This document shows positions 29,741 through 41,950 of a DNA stretch of 64,000 bases, piece by piece (positions within the stretch are counted from its first letter, which is position 1; each line of letters starts with the position of its first letter). The position numbers and the translations under genes were made by a program. Where the stretch lies: positions 26,092,185 through 26,156,184 of the forward strand of contig NC_054085.1 in NCBI RefSeq assembly GCF_017562075.2, in the 5' to 3' direction. The DNA comes from Anopheles merus. Its lineage: Eukaryota > Arthropoda > Insecta > Diptera > Culicidae. The notes beneath the pieces are model-generated. The model did not search any database. It saw only the letters and a program-made list of their open reading frames with translations, and was not told the origin of the DNA.

Positions 29741-32700
29741 TCCGAATCATTTAGAATTTCTCAGCTTTAACTATTCTCAGCTTTATAAGCATCTGGTGTT
29801 AAGATTAGAAATGAGAAGACAAACAAACCTGATAAGTCAAATTCGTTTTTATGAAAATAAAAACAACAAATTCAAAATATTCTTAAACCAATTTTGAAAC
29901 CGTCTGATTTCGGGTAACATATTTACTTGTTTCGAATTATACAAAACTTATGATTCGTGGCTGCGATCGTCGGTTAGCTAATAATTTCGAGGCCAGTACA
30001 CAGTTCCTTACTTGATAAGGTCAACTAAGAGTTTGAAATATAGCCAACATTTTAAGCGCCTACGGTTTGGCAACACGAAGGCAATATTTGCTTTTTAACA
30101 CAAGACAGATGTCAAATTCAAATCATTCCAATCTCGCTGTAAATATCATTTAGGTAATTTAATTTAGGAAATTTAATTTAGGTATAAAACCAGAAAAAAG
30201 TTCACCTATTGCGGTATTGATCATTCCGTTTGTAATTACTTTAAGGCATTCGTTTTTTTTTTTTTTTTCATTTTAATTATTCCTTGGCATAAAATGTTCG
30301 TAAACGGGAAAAACCCCATTAATCAACCTTCTATTGAACAGAGGTTGACTTGTTCATGAACTGTTGAAGGAAAAAGTGCTAACGCGTAGAATAATTATTC
30401 AAAAGTAAATCATTCCGTTCGACCAGTGGCTTTTAAATAAAACCTAGTTCCAAATTTTGGAACGTAGAATATTTTAAGCAACTTTTTATCTTATTCTAAA
30501 TATTGTTATTAGTCTATTCTAATTATCTTCATTGCACTCCAGGTACTGCAAATGAACTTTGAAAATCGGATTTAAAAAATGTGTCTGTGTTTTAAAATAA
30601 AATAAAATAAAATATCGTGTCGCAAAACATATTCCTTTCAATGACATCATTCCATTGCCTATACATTTAAAACACATTGTTTTCATAGAAAAAAAAATCC
30701 TACAGGAAAACTGAAGGAAAAATCACTTGTTTCACCTTCTCCAGCTAGAATTGAAATCATAAATAGAAACCCCTTTTATAAATACAGCTGCTAATGATAG
30801 GTGAGACGCGGAAGATAATCTCCTCCGACTCCCTCTCGTTTGCGTCTCGAAGCGCTAACTCAATCGCTTCTTGGCCATGATTCGACTCATTTGCCACTAT
30901 AAATCAAACCATTTCCACGGTACATTAGCGAATGGAATGTTGGCTGTGCCAGGTAGCATCGCTTTTAGCGCAGCCAAGAGGAGCTGCAGGATGTGCGTGT
31001 GTGTGTGTCTGTGTGTTTGTAAATATTTTCTCACCGGCTGGATGTTCAAAAATCCGGCCATAAATAATTCTGTTCCGGCAGAGCAAGCAAACGAAAAACG
31101 ACGGAACAGTGCGTTCCTGTTGCGTTCGGAAACAGGTGCGCTTGGGGATAAGGCGCAACTGAAGGCCAAACTAAAGGCATTTCACAATTTCAACAAACGA
31201 AAAAAAAGTACAAAACTCATCGCATTTTTTAGCGTTTGGGAATGGGTTACACAAACTAATGATTTAATTTAACGCTGCCAGCACACCAATGCCAGTGCTG
31301 GGGTCTGTTGAAATTTGGGCAAAGGTTTATCATAACGTTTGCGTTTTTATCTCACTGCTTGGTGACCTTAGTCCTCGCGTTTGCCTGTTTTTGGCTTAAA
31401 TTATATCACTGCATTTCAATAAATCATTGCCATAAGCTTCCCGGCTTCTTACCAGCCGTTTAAGCCGCACGCAACGACGTCCTTCTGATTGTACATAAAA
31501 ACTGTGAACGATTTTTGAAGCACGCTTTATACAAAAAAAAGCCGCATTCAACACTACAATACATCACAGCCGCGGCAGCGGAACCCAGTGGTTGGAGCGA
31601 GAAAAATTAGCTTACAAAAAGACACTCTCGCAACAGGGTTCCATAAATTTGCCAGCTTTAAGGCGTCCGGGAGTCCCCACCCCCCGGTCCAGTTTGCCGC
31701 TGCTGCTAATCGAATGACGCGGCGAAAGGGAAACGAGACACTTTTCGATATTTTTTGGCACTCAAGGCACAGTACTACCAGTTTCTATTTGAATTTTCGC
31801 ATTAGCAGTAGGATTCTTGGACTCTTAATTTTTCTAACCAGAAAACATCTTACCAAGCCAACGGAACGATCTCCCCAAATTCTCGTTATCCAGCTTCCTC
31901 CGTGCTAACGTGAATCAATAAATTCCAACTAATTTTCTTCAGCAAACCAACCAACTACCATCCCCATCCCCTTGCCAACGCGTTTCACGCTTTGTTGGAT
32001 GCACTTTGACTTCAACCGCAAAAGTCAAGCATTTGTCACTGGGTGCAAAAGTACTCTCGAATGTCCCATATACTACCGAAGTAGCCCCAAAAAAAGCCAC
32101 TGCTAGGCCATCAATAAACCATCCCGACGATGCAAAACGACGGTGGCGATTTCTCTTTTTACTCACTGTTTTTTTTCTATTCCCGTTCCTTCGTCACACT
32201 TGTAAAGAGCAACGCAGTGGAAGGCTAGGAACGAACAAACCATGTCCTGCATGCTGCAAGCGCAAAGAAAATCGGAAGTCACTTGAAACCACCGCAGGGC
32301 CTCGTAAATGAACCACTTTGTAGCCTTTCACTGTACGTTGGCCCGTTGCCAGCGATGAGTGAGTGAGGGTTTTTTTTTGTATCTGTATGTGTATGTGTGT
32401 GCATATTCACCGTGCTTAACTAGCCAGAAACAGTAGAGCCGTTACCGGAGAGCATTGCAGCAGCTCAGTTTTTAGAACCTTCGGGCACACGATCATTCGA
32501 TTCCCGTTTTACCTCCCGCTTCTAACTTTATCCAGGCGACAGAAAGAATCGCAGAATAAGAAGAAAAAAAACATATTGGAGCACATCCCAAGAACCACTA
32601 GAAACTGGAACATTAAAAGATCCCAACTTCCAACCGGTTGCTGCGTTGCCGGTGGCGTACACGGCATGGCCAGCGCACCGATGAAATCGGGAGGTAGTTC

Positions 32701-35392
32701 ACAACTGTTTAATTGTTTTGTCGAAAGCACTCACGGGAATTGGATGACACTGTGGTGATTATTTTCCAATGGCCATCCCCGCCAGCGCTATTGGGGAAAA
32801 GGGGGGAGTGGACAATCCATTTTAAACGGAATGGGTAAAACTGGTAACAGAGTTTGAGATGTTGAGTGCACACATATCTCGCTTTATAGAAAAGAGGAGA
32901 GGAAAAAAAACTTGCAAACATGATGAATAATTCAGCAGAGAATTTTGCCAAATGATGTGTTAATGTTAACGGCACACCATTTTCAGGGTGAATTGAACTG
33001 CCTTTATCGCGAAGAATACACATCTCGTTTGGAGTCTAAATTGTTCTCGACTGCAAAAGAGTTTGTGCTTTTTTTCCCCTGCTCTTTTTTCCCCGTTATT
33101 GTGCCACCAATCTCAGCATCTCGGTACCGGTCACACAAATCGAGCAATATTCGCACGTACCACCTTGAAACTACCCTTGATTTATGTGCCCAGTTATGAT
33201 TGATTGAATTTTTATTTTCCTCTCCCTATTCTCCCCCCCCAGCGGCCCGGGGAGGGTTTAGGATGCGCCGTTAGGACGTTGTCGCACTGCAGAGCTTTAC
33301 TGCTTCGGTGTTGGATATCTTACTGCCAACGGGGGAGACGGGCCCGACTACCACAGCAAATACACACACACACACCCACCCATCTTCGGCAATCGTATTC
33401 GTCCTCACCACCATCATTATGCCTCATCGCCGTCATCATCGTCGGCGTGGTCGAACGATCCCGTAAGGGATCTCTTTACTAGCACGCTCACACACACAAG
33501 TAGTGCTGCTGCTGCCAAGCATATGGACCGTAAATCATACACCAAACCCTGAACGACAATAGTAAAAAAATGAAAACATTATTAGTATTATTGCACTCAA
33601 ACATGGAGTCACTGGTTGATGCACCATCGTCGCAACGGAAAAAATCTGCAAACATACTTTTTTTTTCAAATTTTAAGAAGATTTTCATGAAAATTCTTCT
33701 CCAGAAACTAAGACACACATGTACATCAGGACGCAAAGCATCAAGACTTCTGTCTTAGGACACCTCCCAGCTTTTGCGTCACGTCACACAGCGCAAAAGA
33801 CGTAACATCCAAATCGTGTCCAAGCGCAAAGGCAATATCATTACCCTTACGGACCAAAACCCAGCAAAAAGGGACCGGTCACCAGAGAATTCGGTCGGCA
33901 GAAAAGCAAATGTTACGTACATTGCCATCATCATCAACATCATCATCCTCCTCCTCCTTCTTGCCGTACTTCTCTATGTCCTGCTTTTGGGATTGAGTGC
34001 ACCGAAATGGGAGCATCATAAACGTGTACACATGCATGCACATCACTTGCTCTGATTTATTATGCAGTCGATATTTCTCCATCTGCCACAGCTAGAGGAT
34101 ATCTTTCGGGTACGATAAGAAGTGCTCAAACAAGCCGTGTACAAAAGACCAATACAAAAAAAATACACATGCAAGCTCCCTTATGGTGGACAAATATTGC
34201 TTTGATCAGAATTGGTCGGGTGTGTGTTAAGGGATCGCGCAAATCCTTTTGGGGCAGAGTAGCAAATGATGCTACTTAGACGAAGTAAACAATCCAAAAT
34301 CCTGCATATAAATAGTGTCTCGGAGGAATTAGAACATCAAATTTAATTTCTAAGTTCGTTTTAAGGCACGTTAAAGTTAGATTTGTACTTAAGAAAGTCC
34401 TCACATATTTAGAAGAAATCAGCAAGAATACATCATACAGTACCTAATTTTTGGAACAGCAACATGTGCGAAAATTCTGAGTTTTTTGAGTTTTGCGAAA
34501 GTGTGCGAAAATTTGAGTTAATAAAAGTATAAATTAAAGATCTTCAAACTATAACTACAATATTGAACATGTTTATGTTTCAGCTAGTTAAATCCTAAAC
34601 GCACACATTGGAATAGCTTAAAACAAACAAATTGAAATATTCTTGAAAAAGATTTCAGATCTTTTCGTAGGAACTTCCATATACTTTACCAATCCCATAA
34701 ACAGGAATTTCATTACAACATTAGTTTAATGTATCTTCAACTACTGAAACTCTCCAATTCCCGATTGCCGTATAATAAAATAGGACCCAAATTCCGGCCA
34801 TCTTGCACAGTACAACTCCGCCCCAAAGCGGGATTACAACGTCCAAGCACACAAATCATCAAGCATCATATCATTGTCCTAATAGATCGCTAAAATCAAA
34901 ATACTGCAGGCACATAAATTGACCACCACCGCCACATCGCTTCAGGCTCACAATGTCCTTAAACATGCGCCATTAGGAGAACGCATGGTTCGTTTGGTTC
35001 CTTCCTTTTTTTTTTTGATTTGCCACTCTGCAATGTCGGCAAACACGCACTGAATATACAAAACCCGGCCATTCGGCGCGACACATACGCGCAAATTGTG
35101 ACACTAAATGGATTGTTTATGGTCCTAACGTGATTAGCGTGAAACTACACCTTTTTCCAAATAAAAAAAAAACCTTCCGGATCCATTACGAAGGCCCGCT
35201 ACCGCAGACCCTCTAATGTCTGATGGGCGCCGCTGCCGTTTTGATGAACCTGCAGTGAAGATGAACCAGCGGTTAATTCCACTGGTCTTCATCGTGTTTC
35301 GTTTTTTTTATTGCAAACCGATCTTAATCCAGTGTGTCGTTGGAAGGCGGTCGTAAAACTCTGCACACTTCTTTAACGGTATGTATTTGCAG
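29741..35392. other. Spacer without a supported gene
   Basis: AT-rich to about 30.8 kb, with an AAAAT pentanucleotide run near 30594-30613 and a poly-T near 30250. It is mixed afterwards, with CA/GT runs near 30990 and 33362. Frames are short and overlap on both strands. The strong pyrimidine tract and acceptor at about 33215-33241 is not followed by a convincing exon. Confidence 0.5.
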
Positions 35393-36362
35393 ACGTTGAG
35401 CGATACGTTTCCTAGCCATCAAGCCGGGCCTCCCCGGCAGGTCATTCCCAGTGGACACCGGCAGGAATTACGACCCGAACCTAATCCATTCCCCGGCACC
35501 TGGAATGATTTCCCCTCCATTACGCCACACATGCAACCCTCCGCCCCGCGGCAGTACGTGCGCCTGCCTCGGGGCTATGCACAGGATTCTGAAGCTGTGA
35601 ATGCAGTTGTATTTTGTTCCTTTTTAATAACTTAACCCATATGAACAAGTTGCTCGTCCGGCAGAGTCCGGGCCAACACTCTGGAGAGGGACACTCTTGT
35701 CTCACCAATAAAACCAAGCTACCAACAGCAGTACATGGTGTTACTACTAGTAGAGAGCTCACTCGCTAGCAAAGCAGCTTCTCAGCAATTGGCAACACCA
35801 TAACTCCTCGGCCGGACGACCTGCAGCGGCTGCATACACGGCGAGCGTGTCGTAAAACGTGCCAACAACTCAACATGCATCACACACAGGGCATCGTCGT
35901 TTCGATTACCTGTGTTCTCGCCGCTGCAGCCAACACAGCATACCTGCTGATTATATATCGTTGGTTAGGTTTCGTCGTCATAAAAATGGACCAACCAACC
36001 AACCGTGGGGGAAGTGGTAAGGACATCAGAGTTCGAAAGGTGAATGCATAAAAGTGGCAGGACAAAATTACACACGTTTCGGGATTATTTCTTCCTGGTC
36101 GCTAAAAACGACGTCTAAACACGTAAAACATAAGTAACGAGAGATTTACTAGCGCCACCGTCTTTTGCCACCCGGTTACCTTTCTGGACCTCGATGAACA
36201 TCATCATGAGCGGAGAAGTCTTAGCCGAATTTTCCTGTACTTTTTTTTCTCACCTCACCAGGAACACCAACCCCAGCGGTTTATGATGGCGTACGCGCGG
36301 GCACACGAAAGTCCACGAGCCGTGACGGTACGAAGCATCGAAATGGACGGGTCGAAATAAAG
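35393..36362 (+). other. Candidate exon pair (35393-35553 and 36262-36362)
   Basis: A GC-rich, Pro-rich open stretch of 161 nt follows an acceptor-like GTATTTGCAG and begins TLSDTFPSHQ. It can end at a GTACGT donor at 35554, leaving two bases of a codon. About 700 bp on, a strong pyrimidine tract (TTTTTTTTCTCACCTCACCAG) precedes 36262, and a donor-like AAAG/GTAACG closes at 36362. The phases fit: joining the two completes a Gln codon and runs into a stop eight codons later, giving a C-terminus QNTNPSGL. The other two frames of the second exon are also protein-like, so the reading is not certain. I do not recognise the product. Confidence 0.2.
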
Positions 36363-38896
36363 GTAACGCCCGGGCATTAAAGACGGAAAGTAATTTATGA
36401 AGGTGCAATAAAAACTTACAAAAATCATAACAGCCGAAGCATCTTCCCCGGTGGTGGCTGCTGGGGGGATGTAAAAGAGGGACGAACCCGACAGAAAAAA
36501 AACACACACATCCAATATCCGAAGTGTGTCGTAGAGGGTCGTATAATGGTGCAGGAACGAGCATGTTGCCGCATCAAGCATCCTATTCCAATTTCCCGAC
36601 GCTTCATTCATTCCTCCCCCAAAACATTGTTGCCCATTCCCGCACAGTGTTGCTGTCGGATGGAAAGTCAATGAAGAGGGCGTCGTGTTTAACCTGCCCA
36701 TACGAAAAATAAAGCAAAGAGGAAAAGCGCACATATGTTGCGGAAAATGATGGAATTAGTGGCAGCAATTGAGACATCGGAAACGTGCAAAGGTAGTAAA
36801 ATGACACGCCAAAGATGAAATGGCATAGAAGGAAGAAAATAAAACGCAACGCAAGTGAGAAAATTCGGCTTTCGCATCTTTGCCCGGGAGTAACCAGTGT
36901 TCCTAACATACGAGACAGTTTCTTCCGGTCCAGGGGTGGATATAGCAGAAACAACCCTACTGGACACCATCTCACCCTCTGTTGGCCCCTGGAAGAAAGT
37001 GTGGCCGCACGAACGGTAAGGCGAAAGGCAATAAATTCAAATCCATGAATTAAAAATTCAATAAAAACCTATGTGAACACACCAAATACGATGCCGTGCG
37101 GTCCCGCTGCTGCTGCGGTTAAGGGTTACGACCAAGAAACACGTGTTCCCGGCGGCGAAACGACTGCTACCGCTATTCCAATGCTTTCCTCCCAGTATCC
37201 AAAGAGGGGGAGAGGGAGAGGGAAAGAAAGCGATTGAATATGTATAAGAAAGCTGATCGAATTTCTGGTTGTGCAGTGGTGGTATTTTAGTTTTTCCACT
37301 TTGTTTTCAATGTATTCCCCCCTTTTTTATTTGCTTGATTTGCAAATGCTACAACAGCACGTGGCAATGCCCAGTGGTGTTGGATTACGCAATAAAGACA
37401 TCAAGATGGCACGAGAGAAAGGGTAGATAGTTCTATTTCCACTTACATTTATTCGTGGTGGAACCAATCAAGTTATTAAGATTGACTTTTGTGGACAGAA
37501 TAAAGAAAACAAGATTTTTATTTTTAGGTTATTTTTCATCCATCCTTCATAACGTATAATGAGAGAGTATCGTTACCAAATATCATACGAGGACATTTCA
37601 ATCCAATCAATTGAGATAAGTGCATGATCGGGCTAAATTGTGAACAAACCACAAAATCAGTCAGATAAACATTCAGTTATCTAGAATACCACTTATCCGC
37701 AGTAAAACGGCTGTAAAACACCCTTCAGGATACTTAAGGTTCTTAAGTCTTCGAAAACAAAAGAGGCAAATGAAGTCAGTAGGCTCAAAGTATGCATAGA
37801 AATCATCTTTTAAATAATAACACCTGCAGTTGCCACCAAATGCTATGTTTTTGTATTAACATGACAAAACAACCTGTAGTGCCAATCGACTTAAACCCAG
37901 TTGATTGAACAGCTTCTTCAGTAAAAAAATCTTCAGTAGGGCTAAAATGACAAAAAAACAATGTCACAATGTATTGCCGCAATACTCACAACAATCCGGC
38001 AATATGTCCTTCTTTGAAGTCCAAAATATAGAAATGTTCTTATCTTAAGACGAGACATTAGACGGTCCATATCCCAGAAATCGAAGGACTATCAATTGGG
38101 TATTTATAATGGTATGACAAGCAACGAATTTTACGTGAGCAAGAGGGTCATGCTAAGATCGTAAGCTGCAAGCAACAACAGACACATTAGACACTTGGTC
38201 TAGGGTCTAGTTGCCATAGCAAAGCCATCTTAGCATATGAAGAGCACGCTTGCAAAGTGACGTACGTATTAAATCGTTTCAAAGGGTTTAAATAACGCTT
38301 AACATTTGCGGCTCTTCCCTAGCTAGTTGCACATCTTTGGATATCCCTAAGCCAGTTCCACAAATTCGGTCAAAGCGGGAACAATCGAAGCGGTAGCCAA
38401 CCATTACATGTTGTACGCATTACTGAACCGGAATCTCTTGAGAGGCATTCAACGTAACTACAGCTGCCGCTCCTCTTGGATCGAGTTAGGTAAATTGGCA
38501 GCCTATGAAAGCTTCCTTACTAAAGATCTTTAGTCCCACCAATTAAAACAAAATGGTTTCCTGTCAAAAAATAGTTCCATCTTATGGCCACACGAATATA
38601 TTATAAAATACTGGGAAAATTGAATCCGCACATGTAAGACACAACAAACGAGCAACTGGACGACGACAAACAAACAAACTTACCCTACCCTCGGTGCCAT
38701 ATTTTCGCAATTCGTTTTCGCAACGAAACATTCGAATGGTTTTTCAGATGTTTCTTCTAGTTCATAACTAATGAAATAAGTTCACAGGAATCCAATTATT
38801 ATTCTGACTGCAAATGAAACAAAAGAAACGGAAAACAGCAGAAGTTAGGAAAATTGCAGCAACGTAGGAACAGACACACACACACACACACACATT
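36363..38896. other. Spacer without a supported gene
   Basis: Mixed then AT-rich spacer downstream of the proteasome gene. A (CA)n run of about 20 bp lies at 38874-38894, directly after the Rpt5 stop codon in that gene's 3' untranslated region. No homology was recognised. Confidence 0.5.
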
Positions 38897-40192
38897 TTAC
38901 GTAAAGTAGTTCAGGGCGACCTTCTTCTTCGCCTGCACCTCTAGGATGGCCTCCATGAAATCTTCGTGCGCAACCTCCACCGCCGAACGGCGCAACGCAA
39001 TCATGCCAGCCTCCACGCAGACCGCCTTACACTGGGCACCGTTGAAATCGTCCGTCGAGCGGGCCAACTCCTCGTAGTTCACCTCCCCGCTCACGTTCAT
39101 CCGGCGCGAATGGATCTGCATGATGCGCGCCCGTGCCACATCGTTCGGATGGGGAAAATCAATCTTCCGATCGAGCCGCCCGGACCGTAGCATCGCTGGA
39201 TCGAGTATGTCCACCCGGTTGGTCGCCCCAATCACCTTGACGTCGGCCGACGAGCTGAACCCGTCCAGCTGATTCAGCAGCTCCAGCATGGTGCGCTGCA
39301 CCTCCCGGTCGCCGGCCCTGGTCGAATCGAACCGCTTCGTCCCGATCGCGTCCAGCTCGTCGATGAACAGGATGGTGGGCGCTTTTTCCTTCGCCAGCGC
39401 GAACGCATCCCGCACCAGCTTGGCCCCGTCGCCGATGAACATCTGCACCAGCTGCGGGCCGGCCAGCTTGATGAAGGTCGCCTTCGTCTGGGCGGCACAG
39501 GCCCGGGCCAGCAACGTTTTGCCCGTGCCCGGCGGCCCGTACATCAGCACGCCCTTCGGTGGCTGAATGCCGATGCGCTCGAACTTTGCTTTGTGCGTCA
39601 GCGGCAGCACGATCGCTTCCATCAGCTCCGCTATCTGCGTGTCCAAACCGCCGATATCGATGTACTGCTCCGTGGGTCGCTCGATCACCTCCATCGCCTT
39701 CACCCGCGAATCGAGCTCCGGCGGCAGCTTGTCCATAATTAGGTGCGCGTCCTTGTTCAGCCCGACCAAATCTCCCGGCCGCAGCGCTTCCGGCTCGACG
39801 AGCCCAATCATGGGCAGGAAAAACGTTTGCCGGGTGGAGGTTTTGATGACCGCGCTTTTACACTTCCGCTGCGAATCCTGCAGCAGCATCGCGTCCTCCT
39901 GCTCCTTCTCCTCCTCGAGCGGATCCATGTCGAGCACCTCCATGACGGTCGCCACCAGGTGGGGCAAACGTTTGTGCAGCTTGATATGCTCGGCGTTGGT
40001 TTTTACCTTCCCGGTCAGTGTTTTCAGATCCATGACGGGAGACACTAGCAGATCCTTCAACGCTTTGATCTCGTTGTTTAACCCGTTCGTGCGTCGAATT
40101 AACTCCTCGGTACTCCAACCTAGGAACGTTTCTTCAACCGCTTTATCGATGGAATCTTCCCGTAACTGCGATTCTATCTGGTGTTCGGCCAT
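38897..40192 (-). CDS. Rpt5: 26S proteasome regulatory subunit Rpt5 (S6A / TBP-1, PSMC3 type), intronless
   Basis: This encodes one of the six AAA+ ATPases of the 19S base ring, which unfolds ubiquitinated proteins and threads them into the 20S core in cytosol and nucleus. Translation from the ATG at 40192 (context ATAATGGCC) gives 431 residues, the usual family length. The frame runs four codons further upstream but without an ATG. Seen in order: an N-terminal helical/coiled-coil region (about 30-68), an OB-type domain (about 105-160), the IDIGGLD entry to the AAA module (about 178-184), Walker A GPPGTGKT (219-226), pore loop MFIGDG (251-256), Walker B ILFIDE (274-279), a sensor-1 ATN and an arginine-finger motif LRSGRLDRK. 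The C-terminus is NYFT, so the usual penultimate Tyr of the core-docking HbYX tail is Phe. The GC-rich coding sequence without introns sits alone in AT-rich DNA. It could be the main Rpt5 gene or a retrocopy. Confidence 0.95.
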   Translation of the reverse strand: MAEHQIESQLREDSIDKAVEETFLGWSTEELIRRTNGLNNEIKALKDLLVSPVMDLKTLTGKVKTNAEHIKLHKRLPHLVATVMEVLDMDPLEEEKEQEDAMLLQDSQRKCKSAVIKTSTRQTFFLPMIGLVEPEALRPGDLVGLNKDAHLIMDKLPPELDSRVKAMEVIERPTEQYIDIGGLDTQIAELMEAIVLPLTHKAKFERIGIQPPKGVLMYGPPGTGKTLLARACAAQTKATFIKLAGPQLVQMFIGDGAKLVRDAFALAKEKAPTILFIDELDAIGTKRFDSTRAGDREVQRTMLELLNQLDGFSSSADVKVIGATNRVDILDPAMLRSGRLDRKIDFPHPNDVARARIMQIHSRRMNVSGEVNYEELARSTDDFNGAQCKAVCVEAGMIALRRSAVEVAHEDFMEAILEVQAKKKVALNYFT

Positions 40193-40345
40193 TATATTAA
40201 CCAACTACAAGCACGCGACAGTATGAGCACGACCGTACACTTCCAGAACTTGGCGACGAATGTAATGATTACGCAACTTTTTCACCGACGCGCACGGACA
40301 AAGTGAACTTTGATGACGCACTTATCTGAGTGACCCGTTGGCAAC
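40193..40345 (-). promoter_or_regulatory. Likely Rpt5 5' untranslated region and core promoter
   Basis: This is the only sequence between the Rpt5 start and the next low-complexity spacer. Read on the minus strand it carries GGGTCACTCAG about 140 bases before the ATG. That loosely resembles the TATA-less housekeeping element GGTCACACT (Ohler motif 1) of Drosophila promoters, next to CAGTGTTGCCAAC. No TATA box was seen. Positional inference only. Confidence 0.3.
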
Positions 40346-41219
40346 ACTGCACAATGACAGCAGCGGAATTGCAGGGGTCGCTTATTCGAATGAGATACTT
40401 TGTGGAGTGTTTTTTTTTTATTTAAAAACGAATGCTGCGAATTTTACGAATGTTTTCAATCTACAACTGAAATGCATTCTTCAAATAAAATCATATCACA
40501 CAAGTGCACAAATCCGTACAAACTTTAGTAAGTGGTCCTTGTTATTTGTTTATTACTTTGATTGCCAAATTTGTGCATTAAAACAACTGCTGCAAGCAAT
40601 GATTAGATCACCAGTAGCACCCCAAGTGCCACAAATCCACTAAACGACCACTAAACGGCTTCTAAACGACTCAAGTTCTCTACCTAAACGGAATATAAAA
40701 AGACTTCGTTTAGCAGACGGCAAACGACTCATGCATTCTAAAAATAGCGAAAAAGCTGGTGGCGCTCTCTGTTGGTGGGATACCCCAACCAGTTGAGCTT
40801 CATCGCTTGGAGGAGAGCTTTCTCATTTCCTCTGTACTGTTGTATGGTTTCACATTGTAGTTATGCATCGCTAGAACTAGAACGGCGATACAATTGTTTA
40901 AATACTAAACTCCAATGGTAACCACCTGCATTGAAACAAGTGAGATTTGAGTAATGGTCGTTGGTGTTGATACCCACGTATTTGACCACACGACCATTCA
41001 TATAGATTTTTGCTCGGAAAGTTAGAAGGCTATATAGGTCATGATAAGATGAAACTTGCCGAAACACATTGCAAGAAAAGGATAGCAATATAATAATCAG
41101 TTTTAATACGCCATCTATACATCAAACCAATGAAGCTGTGGAGCTTTCATTTTTTTTCTATGGATATTCAATCTTCCAGTCGTTTAAGCTTAATCTGTGG
41201 CGCTTGGGACGTTCAGATA
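40346..41219. other. Spacer without a supported gene
   Basis: AT-rich spacer. It includes a short block with repeated AAACGAC/TAAACGG words (about 40640-40730). No open frame with recognisable content. Confidence 0.5.
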
Positions 41220-41950
41220 GAAAATTGAAGTATCGGTTAGTGGACCGCGACAGGTTTCGTTCCTCAACTGATACCAGGTACCTGGTCCAGGTACAGTTCT
41301 TTAATCAAAATAAAGCAGATATATGTTCCAGAACCCGTATGAGTTCAGGAACAGTTCAAGGACCGGTATCTCAGGGTCAGTTTGCACGATTGGTATGAGA
41401 GTATAAGTTCAAGGACACTATGAGTGCATAATCAGTTCCAGTTCCCGGACCAGTTGGGGTTATTTAACTATTACAACTATACAGGAACTATTTAAAAAAA
41501 TGGGAAGTTTCGCTTCAGTGATACGACTTTTATGGGATTATAATCAGTCCGATGACTGGAATTCTGCTTTGGGATTAATTCAAATGCCTAAGTTGGTTTT
41601 ATATCAGCTCCAGGAGACGTATGGATTTCAGATCATTCCAGTACCAGCATGGGCTTAGGTGCAGGATTATGATCAATATGGGTTCTGGGTTCTCTATGAG
41701 TCCCGAATCAGTTCGATGTTCGGCATGCGTTAGGGATCAGTTCTACAACCACCATGGATTGAAAATCACTTCTAGAATCGGTATGGGTGCAGGTTCAGCT
41801 ACTGGAGTGGTATGAGTTTGTGACCAGATCCTGGTACGGTATGGCTTAGGGACAACTTCAAGGACCGGGAAGAGTTCCAGATCTTTTCCAGTTCCAATTA
41901 AGGTACAAAATAAGGTCCAAACCCGGTTCTGCATCCATTTCTACGTTTAT
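41220..41950. repeat. Degenerate minisatellite built on GGTATGAGTTCAGG / CAGTTCCAGGACC words
   Basis: Words such as GGTATGAGTT, TTCAGGAACAGTTC, CAAGGACCGGTAT and AGTTCCAG recur in the same orientation every few tens of bases. Examples lie near 41338, 41364, 41392, 41775, 41809, 41838 and 41860. The spacing varies and the copies are badly decayed, so I cannot fix a unit length by eye. No long frame survives. Confidence 0.5.

Noticed and set aside
33204..33482. Open frame after a very strong pyrimidine tract and acceptor at 33241
   Set aside because: No plausible donor, runs into CA repeats and ends in low-complexity sequence without homology.
39567..40226. A 219-codon plus frame and other frames at 38966-40118 opposite Rpt5
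   Set aside because: Antisense or shifted shadows of the GC-rich Rpt5 coding sequence.
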